From NCBI GenBank assembly GCA_964526645.1, contig CAZGJN010000005.1, forward strand, positions 62,001 through 126,000: DNA of 64,000 nucleotides, read 5' to 3'. Below the pieces are notes generated by a model, which worked only from the letters and a program-made list of their open reading frames with translations, searched no databases and was not told the DNA's origin. Both the position numbers and the translations under genes were made by a program. The stretch comes from JADJNW01 sp964526645. Lineage in GTDB: Bacteria; Bacteroidota; Bacteroidia; Chitinophagales; Saprospiraceae. Below are positions 44,208-53,040 of the stretch, piece by piece. Position 1 is the stretch's first letter; each line of letters starts with the position of its first letter.

Positions 44208-44226
44208 CGGCGACTAAAGGTCGCCG
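44208..44226. repeat. GC-rich palindrome overlapping the Fe-S gene stop codon
   Basis: CGGCGAC and GTCGCCG make a perfect seven-pair stem around a TAAAG loop. The last codons and the TAG stop (44214-44216) of the membrane Fe-S gene lie inside it, so the palindrome encodes the protein's Gly-Asp-Leu end. Confidence 0.65.
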
Positions 44227-45557
44227 GTACGCGCCCACGCATCTCTGTCCACACTCATTGCCCAGGCAGAGCCAGCGTTTTCAATGCTATTGAACAAAGG
44301 CATCCATTCGGCAGGGCCAGCGGATTCGGTCAGGATTTCGTAGCGGCGCATTTTTAAAATAGGATCAAGCGGATTGATTAATACCGGACAGGCTTCTACG
44401 CAAGCGTTGCAAGTCGTACAGGCGTGTAATTCTTCGCGGCTGATATAATCAAATAAAGATTTTCCATCTTGATAATTATATTTTGATAAAGATTTGGAAG
44501 CATCCGCTTTAAATTCATCTTTGCCGCTATCGAGATTCTTGCCAATTTCGTCCGCCCGATCTCTGATGTCCATCATAATTTTACGCGGCGACAACTTTTT
44601 ACCTGTCAAATTCGCAGGACAAGCCGCTGTACAACGCCCACACTCGGTACAGCTATAAGCATCCAAGATGTTTTTCCAACTCAGGCTAAATACATCATTT
44701 GCACCAAACTCGGGCAATTCCGTTGTGTCTGTTGCTTCCGCCAAGCCCATCATCGCTTTCACTTCGTTCATAATCTCCGGCATATTGTCCATTTCACCTC
44801 TGGACTTCTGACGAGCAAAATAAGTATTCGGAAACGCTAATAAAATATGTAAATGTTTAGAAATAGGTAAATAATTCAAAAATGCGAATACGGTGAGAAT
44901 GTGCAGCCACCAACCAAAGCGCTCTACTATGTGTAATGAATTCTCATTCAAACCGCCAAAAAGTATCGGACCAAGCCAGGTACTAACGGCCAGGTTTCCC
45001 GTTTCAGGATAGTGCTGAGGATCAATGTTTTGCAATAGCATATCAGCACCGTTCATACTAAAAATACCAATCAACAATATAATTTCCAAAAAAAGAATGA
45101 TATTCGCGTCGCGTTGCGGCCAGCCGCGCATTTCGGGCTTTTCAAAACGTTTTACTTTTATAATATTTCTGCGAATCAGGAAAATAACGGTTGCAATAAA
45201 TGCCAGAATTGATAAAACCTCAATAAAACTTATTATAAAAGTGTAAAATCCACTGAGTTTATTTGCAAAAAAACGATGGACACCCAAAAATCCATCTATG
45301 AAAATTTCGATCAATTCGACTTGCGTAATTACAAAAGCCGCGTAAATAAAGAAGTGGAACACCGCTGGAATCCAATTCTTGAACATTTTCTGCTGACCAA
45401 AGGCTACTAATAACATATTGCGCCAGCTTTGAGCAGGATCAAGTTCTAAGGTTTCGGCTTTACCCAATAAAATATTACGGCGAATCTTCAAGAATTGCCA
45501 TCCGGCGAAGCCAAGCGCTGTTAGACTGACGATGATAAAGATAATTTGTTGAATCAT
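44214..45557 (-). CDS. membrane-bound (Fe-S) electron-transfer protein, HdrC/NarI-like
   Basis: A 447-residue protein. The N-terminal 245 residues contain about five membrane segments resembling a heme-binding nitrate-reductase gamma subunit. The C-terminal half carries two ferredoxin-type clusters: CTECGRCTAACP near residue 293 and CTTCNACVEACP near residue 380. Together with the CCG-domain gene downstream it forms a quinone-linked or heterodisulfide-reductase-like electron module. Electron donor and acceptor are unknown. It is separated from its partner by 60 bases that hold two palindromes. Confidence 0.87.
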   Translation of the reverse strand: MIQQIIFIIVSLTALGFAGWQFLKIRRNILLGKAETLELDPAQSWRNMLLVAFGQQKMFKNWIPAVFHFFIYAAFVITQVELIEIFIDGFLGVHRFFANKLSGFYTFIISFIEVLSILAFIATVIFLIRRNIIKVKRFEKPEMRGWPQRDANIILFLEIILLIGIFSMNGADMLLQNIDPQHYPETGNLAVSTWLGPILFGGLNENSLHIVERFGWWLHILTVFAFLNYLPISKHLHILLAFPNTYFARQKSRGEMDNMPEIMNEVKAMMGLAEATDTTELPEFGANDVFSLSWKNILDAYSCTECGRCTAACPANLTGKKLSPRKIMMDIRDRADEIGKNLDSGKDEFKADASKSLSKYNYQDGKSLFDYISREELHACTTCNACVEACPVLINPLDPILKMRRYEILTESAGPAEWMPLFNSIENAGSAWAMSVDRDAWARTGDL

Positions 45558-45567
45558 AACTTTTTAT

Positions 45568-45629
45568 TTGGAGAATTGGAGTGTTGGAGGGCCGCGTCAG
45601 TATTCCCTTACTCCATCATTCCATTTTTT
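45568..45629. repeat. inverted pair of minisatellite-like segments
   Basis: GGAGAATTGGAGTGTTGGAG at 45570-45589 faces CTTACTCCATCATTCCATT at 45607-45625, with about 17 bases between. The arms are related to the 15-mer around the four-helix-bundle gene and can form an imperfect hairpin. Confidence 0.5.
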
Positions 45630-45742
45630 TCTTTGCGAATTTTCGCTAAAATAAACAGCAAAAATATTTTTGTGTAAATTAAGGCTTTCAAATTTACAAT
45701 TCAGAAGGAATTTAAATAAACTTGAGCAATAAAATTGTGCGT

Positions 45743-46237
45743 ATGAAAATTTTGAACCAACGGCAAATCCAGCAAAAAATAAAACGCCTGGCGATTGAAA
45801 TCCTCGAAAACAATTATGAAGAAAGCGAAATCATTTTGGTTGGCATCAATAATCGAGGGTATAGCTTTGCACAAATGCTTCAGGCACAGTTAAATATGAT
45901 AAGCAAAATTCCGATTATACTTACTCGATTGAGGCTCAATCCTGCCGCGCCGCTCGCCACGCCTATTGAATTGGAATTATCCGTAGAAGAACTCAAAGGG
46001 AAGACCGTCATTATCGTAGATGATGTAGCCAATACCGGGCGCACTATTTTTTATGCCTTCAAGCCAATATTACAAATTATCCCTAAAAAAGTAGAAGTGG
46101 CGGTACTCGTTGATCGCAAGCATAAATCCTTCCCGATTCAAGTTGATTATGTGGGGCTTTCGTTGGCTACGACCTTGAAAGAGAATATTGATGTACAAAT
46201 TTTGGATGTAAAAGAACAAGCGGTTTTTTTGAATTGA
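45743..46237 (+). CDS. PyrR-like phosphoribosyltransferase-family protein
   Basis: A 164-residue PRTase-fold protein. The PRPP-binding motif VIIVDDVANTGRTIFYAF lies near residue 92 and the flexible-loop side is RLRLNPAAPLATP. The ATG at 45743 gives MKILNQRQIQQKIKRLA, close to the PyrR/Hpt N-terminus; a TTG start at 45722 is also possible. PyrR relatives bind uracil nucleotides or act as uracil phosphoribosyltransferase, but substrate and role here are unproven. The gene is single. Confidence 0.75.
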   Translation: MKILNQRQIQQKIKRLAIEILENNYEESEIILVGINNRGYSFAQMLQAQLNMISKIPIILTRLRLNPAAPLATPIELELSVEELKGKTVIIVDDVANTGRTIFYAFKPILQIIPKKVEVAVLVDRKHKSFPIQVDYVGLSLATTLKENIDVQILDVKEQAVFLN

Positions 46238-46296
46238 GCGCCAGATTTAATTTTTTTAAAATTGGCTTACGCGCTGCACAGCATTGCTAATTTCTC

Positions 46297-46304
46297 TATT
46301 TTTG
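46297..46304 (+). promoter_or_regulatory. -7 element upstream of the ABC-F gene
   Basis: TATTTTTG fully matches TAnnTTTG and is followed by CA. It lies 28 bases before the ATG at 46332. No good -33 TTTG is seen. Confidence 0.4.
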
Positions 46305-46331
46305 CATGCTGAATGAAAAATTGCATTGTAA

Positions 46332-48239
46332 ATGGTTTCCGCAACGAATATATACGTCCAGTACGGCGGTAGAATTTTGTTAAACCGAGTTAACCTGGTA
46401 ATCGGCGACCGTGACAAGGTAGGCTTGGTCGGGCGCAATGGGGCAGGCAAATCCACCATGCTCAAAATCATCGCGGGGCACATCAACCCCCAGGAGGGCA
46501 ATGTCACCCGCCCGTCGGGCAGCACGCTTGGTTTTTTGCATCAAGAGATGAGCCTTCCAAGAGGCAAGACCGTCATGGAAGAAACACTTACAGCCTTCGA
46601 TGAGATCAAGAAAATGGAGCAACGCCTGGAAGAAATTCATCGGGAGATGGAGCAGCGTACAGATTATGAAAGTGATAGTTATGCTAAATTGCTGGAAGAA
46701 TTCTCACATCTAACAGACCGCCACGACTTGATGGGAGGAGAAGAAACACAGGCTAAAGCGGAAAGGGTGCTCAAGGGGCTTGGTTTTAAACAAAGTGACT
46801 TCAATCGCCAAACAACTGAATTCAGTGGGGGCTGGCAGATGCGTATCGAATTGGCTAAAATGCTGCTGCAACAGCCTGATTACCTGCTCTTGGACGAACC
46901 GACCAACCACCTGGACATTGAGTCTATCATTTGGTTGGAATCTTTTCTGGAGGACTATCCGGGGGCGGTGATCGTCATTTCGCACGATAAGCAATTCCTC
47001 GACAATGTGACCAAACGCACCGTCGAAATTGAGCTTGGAAGGGTATTTGATTACAAAGCGCCTTATTCGCAGTTTGTGGAAATGCGCCGCGATCGCAGGG
47101 AAAAACAACTGGCTTCTTACAATAACCAACAAAAAGTCATTGCTCAAAAAGAACGCACCATCAATCGTTTTATGGCGAAAGCCAGCAAAACAAGTATGGC
47201 GCAATCCATGCAAAAACAATTGGATAAAATCGAACGTATTGAGATTGATGAGGAAGATGTGGCGGGCATGAATCTGCAATTCCCTCCTGCGCCACGCTCC
47301 GGGCAGGTGGTAGTGGAAGGCAAGCAAGTAGTCAAGCGATATGGCGAAAAATTGGTGCTGGATGGGATAGAAATTAAATTAGACAGGGGTGACCGTGTGG
47401 CTTTTGTGGGGCAAAACGGACAGGGCAAAACAACCCTCGCAAAAATGATTGTCAACCAGATTCCCATTTCTGAGGGTACGCTTTCTTTGGGTTATAACGT
47501 AAGTATAGGCTATTATGCTCAAAACCAAGCAGATGTATTGGACCCCAGCATGACCCTACTCCAAACCATGGAAGCAGCTTCTCCCCCTGAAATGCGCACT
47601 AAACTCAGAAATATCCTGGGGGCTTTTTTGTTCAGTGGCGAAGACGTGGATAAGAAAGTCTCGGTGCTCTCTGGAGGCGAGCGTGCGCGCTTGGCTTTGG
47701 CTTGTTTGTTGCTCAAACCTTTCAACTTGCTGGTATTGGACGAACCGACGAACCACTTGGATATTATTTCAAAAGATATTCTCAAACAGGCGCTGATGGA
47801 CTATGACGGTACGATGATCGTGGTATCGCACGACCGAGAGTTTCTGGCAGGTTTAACCAATCGAACTATAGAATTTCGCGACCGACAGCTATTTGATTAC
47901 ATCGGCGATGTAAATGCTTTCCTTGAAAAACGCGCACTGAATGATATGCGAGAAGTAGAATTGAGTAGCAAAAACGGAAGCAGCAAGTCAAGCCAGAAAC
48001 GAGAACTGAGTTTTGAGGAGCGCAAAAAACTCCAGCGTACTGTACAAAACGCCGAGCGCAATGTTGAGAAACTGGAAGAAGATATTGCGCTCCTACAAGA
48101 AAAAATGGCTGCCGCAGATTTTTATAACAACCCTGAAGCAACGAAGGTGATCGAAATGCTCCGCAAAAAAAAGGAAGCCCTGGAGGAAGCGATGCTCGCC
48201 TGGGAAGAAGCCCAACTCGAACTCGAAGCAGCGGAATAA
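46332..48239 (+). CDS. ABC-F family ATP-binding protein
   Basis: A 635-residue protein with two ABC domains and no membrane segment. Walker A motifs are GRNGAGKSTMLK (about 35) and GQNGQGKTTLAK (about 355); signatures are FSGGWQMRIELAKMLL and LSGGERARLALACLLL; both Walker B regions read LLLDEPTNHLDI-like. The linker between the domains carries a basic helix, as in ribosome-associated ABC-F proteins. The C-terminus is a coiled coil (about 545-635). It probably acts on ribosomes, in translation stress or regulation; a specific antibiotic-resistance role cannot be claimed. Confidence 0.93.
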   Translation: MVSATNIYVQYGGRILLNRVNLVIGDRDKVGLVGRNGAGKSTMLKIIAGHINPQEGNVTRPSGSTLGFLHQEMSLPRGKTVMEETLTAFDEIKKMEQRLEEIHREMEQRTDYESDSYAKLLEEFSHLTDRHDLMGGEETQAKAERVLKGLGFKQSDFNRQTTEFSGGWQMRIELAKMLLQQPDYLLLDEPTNHLDIESIIWLESFLEDYPGAVIVISHDKQFLDNVTKRTVEIELGRVFDYKAPYSQFVEMRRDRREKQLASYNNQQKVIAQKERTINRFMAKASKTSMAQSMQKQLDKIERIEIDEEDVAGMNLQFPPAPRSGQVVVEGKQVVKRYGEKLVLDGIEIKLDRGDRVAFVGQNGQGKTTLAKMIVNQIPISEGTLSLGYNVSIGYYAQNQADVLDPSMTLLQTMEAASPPEMRTKLRNILGAFLFSGEDVDKKVSVLSGGERARLALACLLLKPFNLLVLDEPTNHLDIISKDILKQALMDYDGTMIVVSHDREFLAGLTNRTIEFRDRQLFDYIGDVNAFLEKRALNDMREVELSSKNGSSKSSQKRELSFEERKKLQRTVQNAERNVEKLEEDIALLQEKMAAADFYNNPEATKVIEMLRKKKEALEEAMLAWEEAQLELEAAE

Positions 48240-48245
48240 ATCCGG

Positions 48246-48383
48246 GTGCTAAAGATTTTTTTCATCGGCGGACCGCTTTTTCCGCTTTTTGCCAGTATGA
48301 TTCCATCTTTTGATCAGTCATTTGAGCAGTTTGCTGCGGATTTGAAAAAAGAAGCGGAAATTATTTCAAAAAGTAATGAATGA
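48246..48383 (+). CDS. small 45-residue protein between ABC-F and glycosyltransferase genes
   Basis: A GTG at 48246 opens a 45-codon frame with a hydrophobic front (LKIFFIGGPLFPLFASM) and an amphipathic end (FDQSFEQFAADLKKEAEII). An internal ATG at 48297 gives 28 residues. The TGA overlaps the glycosyltransferase ATG by four bases, typical of coupled genes. It starts only six bases after the ABC-F stop. I do not recognise the family. Confidence 0.35.
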   Translation: MLKIFFIGGPLFPLFASMIPSFDQSFEQFAADLKKEAEIISKSNE

Positions 48384-49312
48384 GCAAACAGCAGCAGCAC
48401 GGGCTATCCGTCCTGATTCCTATTTTCAACTTTGATACGCGGGCACTGGTTCATGAGTTGCACAAGCAATTATCAGCAGCGGGTGTTCCTTTTGAAATCA
48501 TTTGCCTGGATGATGGTTCTCAAGTGATTTTCAAAAGCTTAAATAAACAAATTTCTTCCAAGTACCCGCATGTTTGTTATCAGGAATTGCCCAAGAACCT
48601 GGGGCGCGCGCGCATTCGCAATGTTTTAGCTGCTAAAGCGCAATATCCCTATCTTTTGTTTATGGATTGTGACTCCAGGCTAGTTTCTCCACATTACATC
48701 GAGCAGTATTTACAGCAGTTGCAAGAAGATACAGTGCTTTATGGCGGCAGGAGTTATGCTGCTGCCCCGCCCTCTGCGTTCGAGTTTTATTTTCACTGGT
48801 ATTATGGTAGTCAACGAGAAGTTAGCAGCGCCGCAATGCGTACCAAGCAACCTTATCATGCTTTTATGACCAATAACTTTGTGATTACCAATTCATTATT
48901 TAATAAAATTCGATTCGATGAGCGCCTCCTCCAATATGGGCACGAAGACACGCTCTTTGGGCTGGAATTGCAAAAACGGCAAGTTAAAATATTACACATA
49001 GATAATCCTTTGGAACACATTGGCTTAGAGGATAGCACTGTTTTTTTGGATAAAACGCGACAAGGTATTCAAAACTTAGCTTGGCTGGCAAATCAACATC
49101 CCGATCTTCACACGAAATTATTACACACTTGGCGCAAATTAAAAAAGTGGCGATTAGAAGGGCTAACGACGCTGTTTTTAAAAGCGCTTCGTCCTATTTT
49201 GCTGAGAAATTTGCAGTCCAGATACCCAAGTTTGAAAATATTCGACCTGTACAAATTATTATTGCTCCTCGAAGCAGTTAAAATCCCACCCCAGGCGAAC
49301 GAATCTGAGTGA
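48380..49312 (+). CDS. family 2 glycosyltransferase
   Basis: A 310-residue GT-A fold enzyme. The start LSVLIPIFNFDTRALVHELH and the following ICLDDGS form the nucleotide-sugar site. The DxD-like motif is LFMDCDSRLV near residue 95, and GHEDTLFGLELQKR near residue 190 is the catalytic base region. No membrane segment is seen. It transfers an activated sugar to an unknown acceptor, perhaps a surface glycan. It follows the ABC-F gene and is coupled to the small frame upstream. Confidence 0.88.
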   Translation: MSKQQQHGLSVLIPIFNFDTRALVHELHKQLSAAGVPFEIICLDDGSQVIFKSLNKQISSKYPHVCYQELPKNLGRARIRNVLAAKAQYPYLLFMDCDSRLVSPHYIEQYLQQLQEDTVLYGGRSYAAAPPSAFEFYFHWYYGSQREVSSAAMRTKQPYHAFMTNNFVITNSLFNKIRFDERLLQYGHEDTLFGLELQKRQVKILHIDNPLEHIGLEDSTVFLDKTRQGIQNLAWLANQHPDLHTKLLHTWRKLKKWRLEGLTTLFLKALRPILLRNLQSRYPSLKIFDLYKLLLLLEAVKIPPQANESE

Positions 49313-49316
49313 AAAA

Positions 49317-49850
49317 TTAATTTGTATCGCCTTCACAGCAAGCATTATAGCCTTCTCTGCAAAACACTTTCACCTTCAATTTTTCGCCGTTTTCATACGC
49401 GCAATTTATCGCGCCTTCTCCCCCTGCAGCACAATCCAGATGGTTTTTATCGCCTTCCTCCCAACAACCACAAGACACTTTGCTCATCGCATCAGCTACA
49501 AAGCGGAGGGTAGTGCCTTCGCCGCGAAGCAATTCTTCTCTATATTTACTGCCTGTTATTTTAGCAATCCCATAAATCGAATCGCTTAAGCCATAAGTGA
49601 TGATGTCATCTGTACTCAAGTCTTTGACTTTCAGTGTTTTTTCATCAAATGCCACAAAAGCAATTTGTTCGGGCAAAGTAGGTTTACTACTGAATTGCAG
49701 CACAAAAAATGTTGCTGATGAATGGTGATAAAAAATAGCGTGATCCTTGCCAATCTGAGTCAAGAGCGACAATTGCCGCGCAGGGTTTTTCCAAAAGAAG
49801 AAAGCTAATAGCATGCCCATCAGGCTGAAAAGCAATATTACATTTTTCAT
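49317..49850 (-). CDS. exported protein with Cys-rich C-terminus, unknown function
   Basis: A 177-residue protein. The start at 49850 gives MKNVILLFSLMGMLLAFFFW, a signal anchor; the extension to 49874 is less likely. The middle is beta-rich. The last 55 residues hold eight Cys, in pieces such as SCGCWEEGDKNHLDCAAGG and VFCREGYNACCEGDTN. That pattern suggests disulfides or metal binding. It is convergent with the glycosyltransferase. No family recognised. Confidence 0.6.
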   Translation of the reverse strand: MKNVILLFSLMGMLLAFFFWKNPARQLSLLTQIGKDHAIFYHHSSATFFVLQFSSKPTLPEQIAFVAFDEKTLKVKDLSTDDIITYGLSDSIYGIAKITGSKYREELLRGEGTTLRFVADAMSKVSCGCWEEGDKNHLDCAAGGEGAINCAYENGEKLKVKVFCREGYNACCEGDTN

Positions 49851-49958
49851 TAAAGGGGAGTTTTTATAATGCAAGTTATTACAATTATTTCAAAAACACA
49901 AAAATGCTGGATACAAATTAATATATCCAGCATTCAACATAAAATATTAAGGTACTAC

Positions 49959-50660
49959 CTACAGTTTAAATACTTTGCCACCGCCTGTCGCTTCTACATC
50001 TACTTGTGTGCTTGGGGTACCGATATACCCCAATTCGCTATTGCCACTTACACTTCCCTTTAGGCTTTTCAAAACATTTACATTCGCTTTACTAACACCA
50101 CTTAGCTCGGTATAGCAGGTTTCGGTGCGAAGATTATTCCCCAAAAAGGTAGAAACACCACTCACGCTTGACTGCAAATCATACACCAAACCATCAAGTG
50201 TAACATCAGAAGCACCGGATACATGCAAATCAAGGAATTTGAGGCTGAGCTGTGCATCCAGTTTGGAAGCACCATCCACTGAAAGCCGTAGGCTATCCGT
50301 TTCGTTAAAAAAACTCAGATCCGTATCAGTTGCCCCAGAGAGACGCAGATAAGTTAGTTTGGGCAATTGAATGGAGAGATAGGTGCGCTTGCGATTGTCA
50401 CGGCTGGGATCATATTTAGCCGTAAGCCTACCGTTGGTCACCTTGAGTTGTAAGTCATTAATGTCACGAGGCTTACCGATGGCTTTCACTTGATAGGCCT
50501 TGCCTTGTGAAATATCAATTCTAAAAGCATTTCCTAAGTCAATCTCCGTAAAGCCTGCAAGTTCATACGTTTTCTCGATGTCAGAGAAGCTTTCCTCTTC
50601 GCAAGCCACAAATAGTGAAACCATAAAGGTTATTCCCAATAAAAGCAATTTGGATTTCAT
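49959..50660 (-). CDS. GIN-domain (DUF2807) lipoprotein
   Basis: A 233-residue lipoprotein. The lipobox is SLFVAC with Cys near residue 20. The body is a right-handed beta-helix of the head GIN domain: FTEIDLGNAFRIDISQGKAY at the start, then repeated short turns such as LRLSVDGASKLDAQLSLKFL and LDLHVSGASDVTLDGL. The family is widespread in Bacteroidota; function is unknown, possibly adhesion or auto-transport related. Monocistronic. Confidence 0.85.
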   Translation of the reverse strand: MKSKLLLLGITFMVSLFVACEEESFSDIEKTYELAGFTEIDLGNAFRIDISQGKAYQVKAIGKPRDINDLQLKVTNGRLTAKYDPSRDNRKRTYLSIQLPKLTYLRLSGATDTDLSFFNETDSLRLSVDGASKLDAQLSLKFLDLHVSGASDVTLDGLVYDLQSSVSGVSTFLGNNLRTETCYTELSGVSKANVNVLKSLKGSVSGNSELGYIGTPSTQVDVEATGGGKVFKL

Positions 50661-50875
50661 AATATTTAGTTGTTAGTCGGATGAAAAAATCAAAATGTAA
50701 TTCGGTACAAAATTGAAAAGTAGCATCCTACGTTGCGAATTTTATAGATAAAAATTGTCCCGCAGCAGATAAACCAGCGAATACTTTGACATTTTCAATT
50801 TTTCGAGTTGCCATCAAATAAAGCAAAGACAGCAAGCGTTTTGAAAATGCTTTTACAAAAAAACTGAGCCAACAC

Positions 50876-51652
50876 ATGAAAAATCAACTTGCTTTTGCTG
50901 TAGTATTTTTGCTACCGTTTCTTGCATTCTCCCAGTCATTTGATGGGACATACCTGACTACCCAAAATGGCGTGACCTGCACGGTAGAATTCATACAGCG
51001 CAGTAATCAGCAATTGACGGGGTTGCTTACCATTGGGGATGAAAAAGGCGCTATCAAAGGTGCAATCTTAAATGGAATCGCTAATGGTACAATCACCGAT
51101 GCCAGCACGCAGCAGGTGTTTCAATTTGAAGCAACACTGGAAGAAAACTTTTTAACATTTGTCATGTATGTAAAAGATGAAGATTCTGGTTTATCGGTTC
51201 CGATCACTTTTTTGTTGGAGCGAAGTACGCGCACCGCTACTGCTCCGGCACAAACAGATACGAGACGCACAAGCGATTTGGATCCCAGCAAAGCGCCCAA
51301 AAAGTCGCGCGATGCCCAATTGGTTGGCATTTGGCGAACGACCGAGAATAGGAGTAGCGGCACCGGTGAATTTTACATGAGTATGAGTACCGATTATTTT
51401 ATGCAGTTTACTAAAGAGGGCATCGCAGGAGTCTGGCAGGGGAAATCCGCTGGTGGCGGGGCAGGTTCTTCTTTCTCAACGGAAGGAGAAGGCGATATCA
51501 CCCAGGTTTTTTGGTATTCAGAAAAGGCTGTTTTTATTTTGGTTGATCCCAGTTCAAAGGAAGAATTAAAGACCGCCTACCAATTCCACGATGGAAAATT
51601 AGTCACAACCGACCGCGATGGCAAGTATATTTTTTGGACAAAAATTCAATAA
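50876..51652 (+). CDS. exported beta-rich protein of unknown function
   Basis: A 258-residue protein with a signal peptide (about 1-19, ending AFSQ). Two similar halves can be seen: SFDGTYLTTQNGVTCTVEFI near the start and LVGIWRTTENRSSGTGEFYM around residue 145, each like the opening strand of a lipocalin-like or DUF-type barrel measuring a G-x-W/Y start. A Gly/Ala-rich loop lies near residue 190. No catalytic motif. It precedes the DUF5522 gene by eight bases. Confidence 0.65.
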   Translation: MKNQLAFAVVFLLPFLAFSQSFDGTYLTTQNGVTCTVEFIQRSNQQLTGLLTIGDEKGAIKGAILNGIANGTITDASTQQVFQFEATLEENFLTFVMYVKDEDSGLSVPITFLLERSTRTATAPAQTDTRRTSDLDPSKAPKKSRDAQLVGIWRTTENRSSGTGEFYMSMSTDYFMQFTKEGIAGVWQGKSAGGGAGSSFSTEGEGDITQVFWYSEKAVFILVDPSSKEELKTAYQFHDGKLVTTDRDGKYIFWTKIQ

Positions 51653-51660
51653 AAAAGGAA

Positions 51661-51861
51661 ATGAACGCTGAAGACACTTTGCAGGAAGGCATAGACTATT
51701 ACGTGGAAAACGGCTGGTTGGTATTCACCGCGCACTATTTACTTGAGCGGGGCTACTGCTGCAAAAGTGGTTGCCGCCATTGCCCTTATGGCTTTGTAAA
51801 AGAACCAAACCGGAACAACAGCATCGCTCAGGATACAGCCTCCTCGGAAATCAAAAGCTGA
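51661..51861 (+). CDS. DUF5522 small Cys-containing protein
   Basis: A 66-residue protein. The start at 51661 is preceded by an AAAAAAGGA ribosome site. The core IDYYVENGWLVFTAHYLLER then GYCCKSGCRHCPYGF is the DUF5522 signature, with four Cys and a His that probably bind a metal. Function unknown. Its 3' end overlaps the DUF6702 gene by 11 bases, stop to stop. Confidence 0.85.
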   Translation: MNAEDTLQEGIDYYVENGWLVFTAHYLLERGYCCKSGCRHCPYGFVKEPNRNNSIAQDTASSEIKS

Positions 51862-52345
51862 TAGATTGCAGGATGTTGCCGCGCTGAAACCGCAGGCTTT
51901 TTTTCTGTTTGTTAATATTGAAATGTACAAAATTATTTTGATCCTCGTATAAATCTGTCAAGATCGTATTTTCAATCGTTATGTCTTTAAGGGATTTGAT
52001 ATTTTCGATTTCCACATATAGCCAAACCGCATCCGTTTCGTACTCTTTTCCTAAAAAAACACCTTTGTACGCTTTGCCATTGATTTTGATGCGAAAGTGC
52101 TTTTGCAAATAATCATTCAGGTAAGCATCAGTATTTTCATGTTCTTTGTCTGTGTTGAGCCGAAGTTTTAGCTCTTTTTCCTGCGACTGCTCGATTTGCT
52201 TTTCCAGGTCATCTATAAAAATTTTGTGCGTAATTTGCAAAGCCTTGTTCTTTTCATTGTAAACTACCTCCGAAATGGCGATATGAATCGGATGTTTGAA
52301 CCACAAAGTCGAAAGCGTAACAAAAAAGAAAATCCCCCACTTCAT
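51851..52345 (-). CDS. DUF6702-family exported protein
   Basis: A 164-residue protein with an N-terminal signal-like segment (MKWGIFFFVTLSTLWF) followed by KHPIHIAISEVVYNEKNKAL, the DUF6702 hallmark. The later segment FRIKINGKAYKGVFLGKEYE is also typical. The family is periplasmic and often found beside HupE/UreJ and M1 peptidase genes in Bacteroidota, as here. Role unknown. Confidence 0.82.
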   Translation of the reverse strand: MKWGIFFFVTLSTLWFKHPIHIAISEVVYNEKNKALQITHKIFIDDLEKQIEQSQEKELKLRLNTDKEHENTDAYLNDYLQKHFRIKINGKAYKGVFLGKEYETDAVWLYVEIENIKSLKDITIENTILTDLYEDQNNFVHFNINKQKKSLRFQRGNILQSISF

Positions 52346-52443
52346 ATTGATTTTTTTTTTAGTTTTGAAGTCTCAAAACACAAATTTAAGATTAAATACC
52401 ACCAAGATAGCACGCTATTTTTCAACTTTAACAACCTTCAACC

Positions 52444-53040
52444 TTGACGGACTTTGGGTTTAATTTTCAATTGGGCTTGACGCACATTTTAGATCCCAAC
52501 GGCTACGATCACATCTTGTTTGTGATAGCCCTGTGCGCCGTGTACACTGTAAGAGAGTGGAAACAAGTCGCCTGGTTAGTCACAGCATTTACCTTGGGGC
52601 ATAGCCTTACGCTGGCTTTGTCCACTTTTCGGCTTGTAAATATCCCCAGCGATCTTATCGAATTCCTGATTCCGATTACCATCCTCATCACTTGCCTCAT
52701 CAACTTTTCCAACCGCCAGAAAACCATGCCAACAGCCATGCAGCGGCGCAAGACCCAGCAACGCTATTTCTTGGCTGCTTTTTTTGGATTGATTCATGGG
52801 CTTGGATTTTCCAATTTTCTAAAAAGCATCCTACCGCGTGATGTTACCATCTGGAAACCGTTACTTGCTTTCAACCTCGGGCTGGAAGCGGGGCAATTGC
52901 TGATCGTAGCAGTGGTGCTGGCGCTCGGCTACCTTACTGTTGAAATGTTAAAAATGCTTCGGCGAGAGTGGATACTGGTGGTGTCAGCGGCAATTGCTGG
53001 TATTGCACTGACAATTATCCAAGAAAAATGGATTTTTTGA
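52444..53040 (+). CDS. HupE/UreJ-family membrane protein
   Basis: A 198-residue membrane protein with about five or six membrane segments. The N-terminal GLTHILDPNGYDHILFVIAL and TAFTLGHSLTLAL and the LIHGLGFSNF motif with conserved His/Asp are those of HupE/UreJ, proposed metal (nickel or cobalt) transporters. There is no ATG at the 5' end; a TTG at 52444 is taken because homology begins at once. Divergent from the DUF6702 gene. Confidence 0.8.
   Translation: MTDFGFNFQLGLTHILDPNGYDHILFVIALCAVYTVREWKQVAWLVTAFTLGHSLTLALSTFRLVNIPSDLIEFLIPITILITCLINFSNRQKTMPTAMQRRKTQQRYFLAAFFGLIHGLGFSNFLKSILPRDVTIWKPLLAFNLGLEAGQLLIVAVVLALGYLTVEMLKMLRREWILVVSAAIAGIALTIIQEKWIF

Noticed and set aside
46332..48239. 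ABC-F protein as an antibiotic resistance gene
   Set aside because: The sequence does not show a resistance-specific linker that I can identify, and the housekeeping-type ABC-F family is the simpler reading.
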